Assembly (NCBI GenBank): GCA_950022655.1
Contig: OX465579.1
Coordinates: 18,513,088 to 18,577,087, forward strand
DNA: 64,000 nt
Reading direction: 5' to 3'
Source of the DNA: Alentia gelatinosa
Lineage: Eukaryota; Annelida; Polychaeta; Phyllodocida; Polynoidae
Shown here: piece by piece, positions 55,501-62,822 of the stretch
How positions within the stretch are numbered: position 1 is the stretch's first letter
How the letters are laid out: each line of letters opens with the position of its first letter
Made by a program: the position numbers and the translations under genes
The notes under the pieces: model-generated
Databases searched by the model: none
What the model saw: the letters and a program-made list of their open reading frames with translations, nothing else
What the model was told of the DNA's origin: nothing

Positions 55501-58500
55501 GCGACTGAGCTAAAGATGGGCTCCGTGATGGACATTCTTGGCAAGCCGAGCTCCTCTGAACTGAAACCAGAATCTGTCCTACCTAAAAAGACGCCGACAC
55601 CGAATGGAAGTATCGGGGGAATCCAGGTGGCCTCAGAGATGAAGACCGGTAGTGTTATGGACATCCTGGGAAGTTCTTCTGGACAAAAATCAACAGTGAG
55701 AATATATACAACTCAAAATAAAACATAATACTAACATATTATGCCAAGGTTTTTGCAATTTTTTAAGTTTAAATCCATGTAGATTTGCATTTTAATGTAA
55801 TCTAATTCCATTCGATGAGTCAGCCCTTTAGTGATTTATTTCTATGGCCAGTGATGTCAAAGTTCAGATGGATCCCTGAAATCAGGGCTTTTTATTATAA
55901 AACACAGAAATATTTCTTCACTATGTAAAAGCTTTAATAGAACCTATTTATGTCAACCCCAAGTTATTTCTCGAACCCCCAAAAACCTGACCTTGTCAAT
56001 GTGTGCATTACTTTCATGATCTTCAGGGTTTTCCCTAACAAGCTGCCCATAGATGTGATTTGATTTGTTAGCCTTATGAGATGTAAATTTCTACAACACT
56101 TTCTTTGCTTGGTGAAACAGCCGTCCGCAGGTGGTTCCAGTTTAACGGGATTATTCAAACAGGCTGCAGGGAGCTGGACGTGCGATACCTGCCTCATACA
56201 GAACAAAGCCGACATCTCCAAATGTGTAGCCTGCGAAACTCCAAAGCCCCGGGCTAAACCAGCACCCAGCACATCAATCCCAACGGTACGCTCATCCATC
56301 TGAGGATGCCAGTTCTCAATGTTTCCATTGAAATTCATGTTATCATTTTCAGAAGGAAAACAAATTTTCCTTGTATAATATTAATATGCCAACTGTTAAA
56401 TTACCAATTCAGCCACAGCCCATGATCCCCAACTGAATCTCCCCACTGACTTGTGTCAAAATATGAGCATTCCCTTGATCTCTTGATTCCCTACTGTAAT
56501 CTTTTTTTTCAAATCCAGTTGATATCCCTAATGCTTCATTAACAGGTGGACCGTTGTTCTTTAGGTTATGGCTATAGCCTACTGCAGTACACCTGCTTGT
56601 AGAGTCACTAGGCAACTTGACCACATTTTTGCCTTTTATAGCTAACTAAGTACAGGTCGGAATGCGATTTCTGTTTTGGATAGAAAGTTTTATGGTGGTA
56701 CAATGCCTTACAGTATTAGTATTTAGGATTATGGCATAGATTGTTTTCTGAAATAGTGAATTCAGTATGTGGGGGAGGGGGGGGGGGACTTTTTGAGTTA
56801 CAGGTCCATTTTTAAGAACTCATGTTTTCTAGGAGGTCCCTCCCTCCCTCCCTCCCTCCCTCCCTCCCTCCCTCCCTCCCTCCCTCCCTCCCTCCCTCCC
56901 TCCCTCCCTCCCTCCCTCCCTCCCTCCCTCCCTCCCTCCCTCCCTCCCTCCCTCCCTCCCTCCCTCCCTCCCTCCCTCCCTCCCTCCCTCCCTCCCTCCC
57001 TCCCTCCCTCCCTCCCTCCCTCCCTCCCTCCCTCCCTCCCTCCCTCCCTCCCTCCCTCCCTCCCTCCCTCCCTCCCTCCCTCCCTCCCTCCCTCCCTCCC
57101 TCCCTCCCTCCCTCCCTCCCTCCCTCCCTCCCTCCCTCCCTCCCTCCCTCCCTCCCTCCCTCCCTCCCTCCCTCCCTCCCTCCCTCCCTCCCTCCCTCCC
57201 TCCCTCCCTCCCTCCCTCCCTCCCTCCCTCCCTCCCTCCCTCCCTCCCTCCCTCCCTCCCTCCCTCCCTCCCTCCCTCCCTCCCTCCCTCCCTCCCTCCC
57301 TCCCTCCCTCCCTCCCTCCCTCCCTCCCTCCCTCCCTCCCTCCCTCCCTCCCTCCCTCCCTCCCTCCCTCCCTCCCTCCCTCCCTCCCTCCCTCCCTTTG
57401 CGTCAACTACGCGGAGAATATGGCCACCCAGATCGAAATCATGGTAATATTGTGTATGTAACCAACTTCGACCTGTGGGCCCTTTGGGTCCTATTACTCT
57501 CCAAGCATTGACACATGCCTTGTACCTATATCCTTTATAAGAACACTAAATATCTGGTCGAAGCTCAGCCTCACTTTGAACATGGAGCCTGTAGTATGGC
57601 AAACTAACACCAGATGGTGCCATAAAACTAAGGCTTAGACTTGTACTCGTATTGAGTTTTAAATGCCTCCACCTGCTGATTTGGCCTTTAGAGGCCATCA
57701 GTTCAATTTCAAGATGCACACTTGGCACACTTTTTCATACTTCATATTTCTCATTTTCTAGCAGTCAGTGGCAGGTAGTTCCAGCTTATCAGGCTTGTTC
57801 AAGCAGGCACCTGGGGCATGGACTTGTGATACCTGCTTAATACAAAACAAAGGAGACGTCTCAAAGTGTGTGGCATGTGAAACATCCAAGCCCCAGGCTA
57901 AGCCAGCACCCACGTCAATATCAACGGTAAGATATGTAATGTGCGGGCTTTCTGTCAATATGATTTACCTGGCTTAATTACAAGGCAAATGTTATAAACA
58001 TTAACTCTCTTTTGTGGGGGTGGGGGTATACGAGTACATAAAATGGTGTTTTATAAGGTACATGTATATAATAATGATAAGAAGAAAACGTAATGGCTGA
58101 ACCTGAACGCCAATCGCTACGAGTCACTAGCTACGTTTTCCCTTATTTCTGTCCTCCAAACTACAAAAGCTGTCATTAAGAAGTGCCAGTGAAGGAGCTG
58201 GGTTTTACAAATGTTGATTTAGATTACCAATAATATACAAAGGACTAAGGCGTATTTGCGGATCTTTTCAATTGAAGAAATTTTATTCAACTGGGTGAAC
58301 CTTTTGGAATTTCAGGTTCCAGGAAATTCAGGATTTGCACATTTGATAAAGACGGGGGAATGGACATGCGATACTTGCTTGATAAAGAACAAATCAGAGG
58401 CCACAAAGTGTGTAGCCTGCGAAACGCCAAACCCCAAGGCAGCTCCATCAACTATGGTCGGTATTATTTCGCCAATAACATGTCAGATATTCATATAATT

Positions 58501-61500
58501 AGAAGGAAACTCGCGAGATGAAAATAATTTGATCATACTCAACTCAGTTTGACAAGGTGGAGTTCAGATCAAGTTATTTTCATCGAGTGGGTTTCTCACC
58601 CCCTATAAAATTGTTGATTGATAAAATAAATTAGCCATTAAGTATTGGGTACACTGCCTTTATGGCCGTGGAGCTCCTAAGGTTAAGCCTATGGAGAAAA
58701 ATATCGGGATGAGATATGATTTCATATTAACCTAAAACAGACAGAAAATCAAAAAGTTAAAAAAAAGTCAGAATAATGGCAGGAGTTTTATGGTTAAATT
58801 CCACGGCATAGCTATTGGATGCAGAATGCTCTTTTTTTTCCTCCATATTATTACGCAGTACAAATTGTCGCTTCTTCGTTTGATCGAACCCGCTAATATT
58901 GTGAAAACCTTGTTTCTCAATAGACTACCAGCAGCAGTAAACCTGATTTATCGTCGTTGATAAAGAAGGACGGTAACTGGACGTGTGATACGTGCCTGAT
59001 ATCAAACAAGGCCGATGTTGTGAAGTGTGCAGCCTGCGAGACGCCCAAACCTGGGGCCAAACCGGTATTTATCATACTCTCTGTTTGCTTGGGTATTTTA
59101 ACGTTGCATACAGTGATGGCAGTTTTCCTTTTTTTTCCAATGAAATCCTTGTCTTCACTAGTCCATATATACCCTCAGGGTCCCCTGGGACGTTAAACCA
59201 CAAACAAACAAAACAAACCTTGTCTTCATTTTCAAACGATCCTCATAGCGATTCGCATTCAAACGATCCGCATAGCGATTCTCATAGAAACGCACGAATC
59301 GGCAAGGGAACTGTTCGATAGTGAGCGCACTATGACATCATCACGCTGTCGCCTGACAGCGCATTCAAGCGGTAGCTGCATCCGAAACTACATGCCACGT
59401 CTCCTATGAATTCTTGTTTTCATTTTCAGTTTATGATAATTTTTACCTTACATAAAACAAAGAGAGAATAAATTGGGCCTCATTAACACCAATAAACAAT
59501 GGTTTCAACCTCCCCACACATCCAAGCCCCATTCCATAGCCAGTAGCAATGTGTTTTCCGTGTCCTCTGAGGTAGTCAATTCCTCATGGAAAATAGTTCC
59601 TCTTTCTTTCATGAACCCAACTGACATCCATCCCCCTGCCTATATGTTCTATTAGGCTTGCTTTAGGTTTGCCAAACACCATCCAGAATTTGACATAGAA
59701 GGCTTTCTGATACGTTAAAACCGTTTTCAACTTTCATTTTATTTTGGGGGTCTTTAACATCTTACCACTCAGATTTTTAATCATGAAATTGGAATGACGT
59801 CCTTTTCCCTGAGTGATGCTACCTTGAATATCAGATTTTAAAAATACCCCTAACCACCATGACCATGGTGCACTGTCAGCTGTGACATCACTGTCAACAA
59901 CCATCTCCAAGGAGTCTATAGAGATCTGTAGAGGCTCTACTCAGTAAGAGACTAATTTGTATGATTGTGACACGTGATTGTGATTGCAGTAAAATATAAA
60001 AATTGTCAATCGGACATGGGATAATTGTCAAGGTTGTCACTAAAATAAAATAAAAAATATTTTTAAAAAACTGTTTATTTATAAGAAGCTAGGATAATGG
60101 TTCATTACACAAAATCTCTGTTTCTGTGTTTTTCAGGTGACGTCATCAAACCTCACAAACTCAAGTACTTCCGATGCGCCCTCTAACATAAAAGTATGCC
60201 TTGTTATGTGTACCTTTAATCTATTCGGGGTCTGTAATCATGACGCACAATGAAGATATTGGTATATCCGTTCTGTGGTTGGACATCATGAAAAGATGTT
60301 ATACTCTAGGCAATATAGTATAAATACTAGTCTATACATTGTACTGTACTGTAATATTGTATCTCCATCAATACTATGGGTTTAAGGATTTGTAATTTAT
60401 TACCTACCTAATACGGAGTCTCCATGATAAATCTATGGAGCCTAAAGATCGCTACCAAGTAGAATACAGTTTTTTCTGCCACCTCACGGGCACTTTAAAC
60501 ACTATTTTACATAAACAATACATGGCACTTACATCAAGTTTCTAATCATTTAGAAGATGTTTTTCTAATAATTAGTCAACAGTTAAGTAAAAAATACAAT
60601 ATTACCATGATTTTGATCTGTGTGGCCATATTTTCCTTGAAATTGATATTACACAATACTGCTCGCTATCGCTCGGAGTTTACTATGTGTCAACTGCGCG
60701 TAGAATATAGCCACTCAGATCAAAATCACGGCAATATTGTGTATATTTGTGTAAATTCCAGGAATACAAAATACATGAACAGAAAATAAGCTCAACAAGG
60801 GAAACAATTGTTTGTACAGAAGTCCATTTGTAGTGAGAATAAAACAGGGATCGATATTGAATGTAAAATTTAATCCATTTATTTTCTCTCCCAAGGAATA
60901 CCTCTTTTATATTGAATTATTGGTTATTTAGTATTGGTCTTGTTGGTTAATATAAGCATTTTTGTCGTTATGCTGACTCTTTTTACCATTGACTATCCAC
61001 AGCCGTTCCAGTTCGGTAACATGGGCAAAAAGACAACTACATGGGAGTGTGAAACATGTCTTGTCAACAATAAAGCGGAGGCCAACAAATGTATAGCCTG
61101 CGAAATGCCCCGACCCGGAGCTAAACCGCCAACAGGTAGGAAACTACATTCATCGGGCCTGAGAACCGTTTCATGTATATCTTATAAAAATAGATTTCGG
61201 GTATCAACTTCATAAGGGTGAATGTCTAGAGGGAAACTATGTTCCCGTGAGAGAAAGTCAAAGTTACTGCACATTGCCTTGGCCGCGGGCAGTAATCTTT
61301 CTGAGCCTTACCCTGTAACTTTGACTTTCTCTCTCTGGAAACTTGGTTCCCCTATTCCTATATACCTTCAAATGTAGTTTAATAACAATAAATAGCATTA
61401 TTTGCCTACCCGCCATCAAAGGCGAAGCCAGATCCCAATTTATGGAGTAATTTGACACTTTATACTACTATCTTTACTTGATGGTTCTCAGTATTCCAAA

Positions 61501-62822
61501 CGGGATACTACATATATTTTCTCCTTGATTGCATAATTTCCCTTGAGCAGTTTTATTAATCTTTGTAATAAGATGTTAGTAACTTCCCTTAATTTTGGTT
61601 TTTAAAAAAAATAAAAAAAATTTTTTTTTGGTTAACATCGAGACTGACGGTGATTTGTTTTCTACCACAGGGTTCACTAGTACTGGAGGCTTCAGTTTTG
61701 GTGTAGGGTCAGGCTTCGGTTCGTCAAGCAGTACAAGCAATACAGCGTCAACTGTGCCATCAACAGGGTTCAAATTCGGGAATTCGACAGCATCGGCGAC
61801 AAAACCCGAATCCTCAACAAGCGACTTTGGTGCTGCAAGTACTGGAGGGTTTTTATTTGGTAAGAAACCTGAGAATAAGGACGACAAGAAGAATGATGCT
61901 TCTGCAGCCAGTGGATTCAACATGGGCAGCGGGTCGAGCAGCACGAACGTGAAATCACAGGAGGAGGTCGCAAAGCCAGCATTTGGCGGGTTTAAATATG
62001 AGCCTAAAGACTCAGCTGGATCTGATGAGCCAAGCAAGGCGAACAAGCAAGCCTTTGGCGGGTTCCAATTTGGGGCAGCAGCGTCTAAGAAACCTTCAGA
62101 AACTAATACCACAGATGCTCCGAAACCCACTGGAGGGTTCCAATTTGGAAAGACTGAATCATCAGAAGTGAAAAATCCCTTGCTGTTACCTAGTGATAAT
62201 TTCCAATTCGGTAAAACGACTGAGAAATCAGCGAGTGAGAAGCAGACGACAGCAGCGGCGTCTCCTTTCCAGTTCGGAGTGCCCGTGAATAAGGACGCTA
62301 ATGCCAATGTCAGCAAACCTCTCGGTGCTGGCAGCAGTGGGGGTTTCAGCTTCACGACAACCAACAAGACAGTGAAAAACGACACACCACCGCCTTCCTT
62401 CCAGTTCAATGCAAAGCCAGCGGAGGTGGCCAACAAAGACTCGTTCAGCGTGAGCAAGCCATCCGACCCGGTGAAACCTGTGTTCGGGACCGCGTCAACC
62501 TTGGACAAGCCAACAGCTCCATCCGCAGGTTTCCAGTTTGGGAGCACTCAAGCAGCAGCTCCGGCATCCAGTGACTTTGCGTTCGGAGTGAACAGTAGCA
62601 GTACAAAAGCCGAGGACAAGCCTACTGCAGCTGTGCCGGTCTTTACGTTTGGCGGGCCAGCAAATTCAGACACAAAGCCCACCACGGGCGCTTCATTTCC
62701 TTTTATGACAAATACTATTGCCAAACCGGTGGAGAATTCCGCTGCAGCACCAGGCTTCAGCTTCAACAAGCCAGCAGGAGCAACCACTTCAGCAACATCA
62801 CCAGGCAAGAGAGGCAGAGATG
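37548..62822 (+). CDS. NUP153: Nuclear pore basket protein NUP153, 5' part (21 exons, continues past window)
   Basis: Exons: 37548-37622, 43338-43412, 45119-45326, 46166-46372, 47405-47505, 48506-48628, 49854-49976, 50454-50510, 51137-51196, 51521-51672, 52067-52163, 52612-52851, 54095-54233, 55466-55695, 56121-56285, 57762-57926, 58316-58456, 58924-59064, 60137-60193, 61003-61135 and 61671-62822. These give 1280 codons; human is 1475 aa. The order is diagnostic: basic N-terminus MATEGGGKIKSKR, amphipathic targeting helix (exon 2, GRMTNTVKDMLSPSW), YYPGKTAFGGAASYRKSRL, GVTSSTAKRILDTLERMSTP, GGGRSGKMKRERG, SVMDIL, five RanBP2-type zinc fingers, then FG repeats. NUP153 anchors the nuclear basket, binds lamina and Ran, and docks importins. 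All phases agree. The last exon ends in phase 1 at a good donor, so more FG exons should follow. The exon 17 donor (ATG|GTCGGT) is weak. Confidence 0.95.
38602..38948. mobile_element. hAT-like MITE with internal CCTGGAAAA repeats
   Basis: The termini AGGGTTCGTACA and TGTATGAACCCT are complementary except for one base. The flanking 8 bases TTGGGAAC and GTGGGAAC match at 7 of 8, fitting the 8 bp target duplications of hAT elements. The left part is a cluster of AGCCTGGAAAA units, with one more near the right end. It encodes no transposase. Confidence 0.75.
40795..41125. repeat. MITE family C copy
   Basis: It runs from GTGCAAGTCTTCTGACAAAT to GACTTGCATCCCTG. Shared interior words include TATTTACACAGG, GGGAGTGCTGACCTACTCCCC, GTTGTCGGCAGCTAGC and ACACTGGCCACCAGAG. 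It lies in NUP153 intron 1. Confidence 0.75.
41955..42203 (+). mobile_element. SINE, 5'-truncated, plus strand
   Basis: From about GTGTCCAGCAGTGGTAGATT to TAAATCAAACCAACAAACAA. Body and tail match the tRNA-headed SINE at 1444-1770, but the tRNA head is missing. The tail word GGACGTTAAA is shared with the very short units at 44325, 48068, 48273 and 59158. Confidence 0.75.
43568..43850. repeat. Dispersed repeat, CAGGATGCCAGTTTTCAATG family
   Basis: It starts TCAGGATGCCAGTTTTCAAT, followed by GTTTCCATTGAAATCCATG, TATTGACATACCAACTG, CATGATCCCCACTGAACC and CTGACCCATGTAAAA. The same order is found at about 46400-46880 (with a nested insertion) and 56300-56530. Related pieces ending in CTGGCATCCCTG-like sequence lie at about 13130, 14075, 42810-43075, 46130, 52500 and 59630. 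Confidence 0.65.
44325..44376 (+). mobile_element. Short retroposon-like unit, copy 1
   Basis: GTCCCTCTATACCCTCAGGG, then TCCCCTGAGACGTTCAACC and an ACAAACAAACAAA tail. It shares both ends with copies at 48068, 48273 and 59158. No clear flanking duplication remains. It is in NUP153 intron 2. Confidence 0.6.
44805..45062. repeat. MITE family C copy
   Basis: The interior has GCCGTTGTCGGCCGCGAACT, GACCTTTTTTTTGGAC and TTCTGACTTTTTCCCC, and the right end is ACTTTCATCCCTG. It ends about 57 bases before NUP153 exon 3, so it contributes the upstream part of that intron. Confidence 0.65.
46400..46880. repeat. CAGGATGCCAGTT-family repeat split by a nested element
   Basis: The host repeat follows the same order as the copy at 43568. 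Between CCTCATG and AATATTGACATACC it is interrupted by a 222-base element at 46484-46705. It lies in NUP153 intron 4. Confidence 0.75.
46484..46705. mobile_element. Nested MITE with AGGCCACTCAAAAAA termini
   Basis: The ends AGGCCACTCAAAAAA and TTTTTTGAGTGGCCT are perfect inverted repeats of 15 bases. The interior is AT-rich and non-coding. AA flanks both sides. The uninterrupted paralogous site is visible at about 43637-43650 and 56370-56385. Confidence 0.85.
47880..48055. repeat. Dispersed repeat shared with 61245-61435
   Basis: Common words are GGCAGT followed by TTTTTCCGAGCCTTACC-like sequence, GACTTTCTCTCTCTGGAAAC-like sequence, TTCCTATATA and TAGTTTAATAA, ending in CACCCGCCATC or TACCCGCCATC. 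In the 61 kb copy, GAGAGAAAGTCAAAGTTAC and GTAACTTTGACTTTCTCTC form perfect 19-base arms. Here the left arm has diverged. Confidence 0.65.
48068..48118 (+). mobile_element. Short retroposon-like unit, copy 2
   Basis: GTCCCTATATAACCTCAGGG through GACGTTAAACCACAAACAAA. It lies inside the dispersed repeat at 47880. ACCCGCCATC precedes it (48056-48065) and ACCCGCATC follows it (48121-48129), an imperfect target duplication. The paralogue at about 61425 has the site uninterrupted. Confidence 0.7.
48273..48329 (+). mobile_element. Short retroposon-like unit, copy 3
   Basis: GTCCCTATATACCCCCAGGG through the ACAAACAAACAAACAAAA tail, flanked by perfect 10-base direct repeats CCCCATAGCA at 48263-48272 and 48330-48339. 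Duplication plus A-rich tail indicate target-primed reverse transcription. Confidence 0.8.
50030..50181. repeat. MITE with GGATGGCCCC terminus, second copy
   Basis: Same family as 20249-20424. The right end GTACTTTATGGATGGCCCC is intact, while the left end is diverged (GACATCCTTTAAGTATATAC). It lies just after NUP153 exon 7. Confidence 0.7.
50973..51000 (+). ncRNA. Hammerhead-ribozyme-like core motif (uncertain)
   Basis: CTGAGGA at 50973-50979 fits the CUGAnGA box. A short GGC/GCC stem and then GAAA at 50994-50997 follow. The outer GTCC and GGAC can pair. Many animal repeats, including some Penelope-like elements, carry such cores. The extra A before the stem and the unclear third helix make activity doubtful. 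Confidence 0.2.
52178..52425. repeat. Tandem array, 81 bp unit, three copies
   Basis: CACCTAA starts at 52186, 52267 and 52348, exactly 81 bases apart. Units carry AAAGTCTCCATAATAAACC and GACATACCCGGCGCATACGG. It is the same sequence family as the 73 bp array at 4305-4590 but has a different period. It begins 15 bases after the exon 11 donor of NUP153. Confidence 0.9.
52886..53157. repeat. MITE family C, best-preserved copy
   Basis: The ends CAGGGATGCAAGTC and GACTTGCATCCCTG are perfect 14-base inverted repeats, 272 bases overall. This copy defines the family termini. It is non-coding and in NUP153 intron 12. Confidence 0.85.
53528..53780 (-). repeat. AAGGCATAT-type MITE, inverted partial copy
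   Basis: It begins AAAGGCTTATCAGACAATTT and carries AAAACCCATGTCA twice. It resembles the reverse complement of 17660-18086. The right boundary is unclear. Confidence 0.55.
54505..54534. repeat. Perfect short hairpin
   Basis: GGTGTGACATCAC, the loop AGGA, then GTGATGTCACACC: 13-base arms with no mismatch in NUP153 intron 13. It belongs to a repeat that also occurs near 59810-59910 (CTGATGCTACCTTGAAT, TGTGACATCACTG). Confidence 0.8.
56121..56285 (+). other. NUP153: NUP153 exon 15: zinc finger 1
   Basis: 55 codons, phase 0 at both ends, encoding one RanBP2-type finger (W-x-C-x2-C-x10-C-x2-C: WTCDTCLIQNKADISKCVAC) with the leader SSLTGLFKQA and the tail ETPKPRAKPAP. Each such finger binds one zinc and, in vertebrates, Ran-GDP. 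Exon 16 has the same length and nearly the same sequence. Confidence 0.93.
56837..57398. repeat. Pure (TCCC)n microsatellite, about 140 units
   Basis: 562 bases of uninterrupted TCCC (GGGA on the minus strand) in NUP153 intron 15. No variant unit is visible, which suggests recent expansion. The G-rich strand can form many quadruplexes and the tract can form H-DNA. Long open frames reading LPPSLPPS or GREGGREG are only the translated repeat. The assembled length may not be exact. Confidence 0.97.
57399..57453. repeat. Half of foldback palindrome family A
   Basis: GCGTCAACTACGCGGAGAAT through CGAAATCATGGTAATATTGT matches the right arm of the copies at 20528 and 60596. The left arm and the centre are absent. 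The (TCCC)n tract sits exactly where they should be. Confidence 0.8.
57762..57926 (+). other. NUP153: NUP153 exon 16: zinc finger 2
   Basis: 55 codons, phase 0, finger WTCDTCLIQNKGDVSKCVAC with leader SSLSGLFKQA. It is the same length as exon 15 and alike along all 55 residues, so the pair arose by recent exon duplication. The acceptor reads CTAGCAG, so splicing can begin at 57762 or 57765 and include or skip one glutamine without a frame change. Confidence 0.92.
58316..58456 (+). other. NUP153: NUP153 exon 17: zinc finger 3
   Basis: 47 codons, phase 0, finger WTCDTCLIKNKSEATKCVAC preceded by GFAHLIKTGE. The length equals exon 18 exactly. The donor ATG|GTCGGT is poor. The next GT four bases on would shift the frame, so this one is required for the full-length reading. 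Confidence 0.88.
58519..58716 (+). repeat. MITE family B copy
   Basis: Same motif order as 15437-15752, shortened: TCATCGAGTGGGTTTCTCAC, TTAGCCATTAAGTATTGGGT, TAAGCCTATGGAGAAAAATA. It lies in the intron between zinc-finger exons 17 and 18. Confidence 0.7.
58924..59064 (+). other. NUP153: NUP153 exon 18: zinc finger 4
   Basis: 47 codons, phase 0, finger WTCDTCLISNKADVVKCAAC preceded by SSLIKKDGN and followed by ETPKPGAKP. It forms a second equal-length pair with exon 17. Confidence 0.92.
59158..59217 (+). mobile_element. Short retroposon-like unit, copy 4
   Basis: GTCCATATATACCCTCAGGG through GACGTTAAACCACAAACAAA, flanked by perfect 11-base direct repeats CCTTGTCTTCA at 59147-59157 and 59218-59228. 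It sits inside an older dispersed repeat, whose sequence AAATCCTTGTCTTCATTTTC is restored if the insert and one duplicate are removed. Confidence 0.8.
60596..60740. repeat. Foldback palindrome family A, second complete copy
   Basis: It runs from ACAATATTACCATGATTTTG to CAAAATCACGGCAATATTGT around the centre CTCGCTATCGCTCGGAG. It lies in NUP153 intron 19, in the opposite central orientation to 20528-20676. Confidence 0.85.
61003..61135 (+). other. NUP153: NUP153 exon 20: zinc finger 5
   Basis: Finger WECETCLVNNKAEANKCIAC after PFQFGNMGKKTTT, ending in phase 1. It begins with an FG motif, differs in length from the two duplicated pairs, and joins directly to the FG exon, so it is probably the ancestral last finger. 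Confidence 0.92.
61245..61435. repeat. Dispersed repeat with 19-base perfect arms
   Basis: Paralogue of 47880-48055. It retains the hairpin arms at about 61250-61268 and 61313-61331, and the undisturbed CTACCCGCCATCAAAGG site that holds the short retroposon in the other copy. Confidence 0.65.
61671..62822 (+). other. NUP153: NUP153 exon 21: FG-repeat domain
   Basis: 1152 bases, 383 whole codons, rich in Ser, Thr, Lys and Pro, with about 15 FG dipeptides. The dominant form is GGFQFG or GFQFG, alongside FSFG, FKFG, FAFG and FTFG. FxFG repeats bind importin-beta family receptors and make up the selective phase of the pore. It ends in SPGKRGRD at a consensus donor. The long minus-strand open frame over this exon is its antisense shadow. 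Confidence 0.94.

Larger units (their letters stand above)
56540..57740. repeat. Long dispersed repeat, copy interrupted by (TCCC)n
   Basis: Both flanks of the (TCCC)n tract match the repeat at 33855-35180 in order: the left flank through TAGTGAATTCAGT and a G-run, the right flank from TATATCCTTTATAAGAACAC to GATTTGGCCTTTAGAGGCCA. The tract and the half foldback at 57399 lie between the two matching parts. Confidence 0.7.

Noticed and set aside
56769..57511. Long open frames over the TCCC tract (LPPS and GREGG repeats, both strands)
   Set aside because: They are only the translation of an intronic tetranucleotide repeat, with no start context and no splice support.
61576..62547. 323-codon minus-strand frame
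   Set aside because: It is antisense to the NUP153 FG exon. The plus strand carries the conserved FG repeats and correct splice sites.
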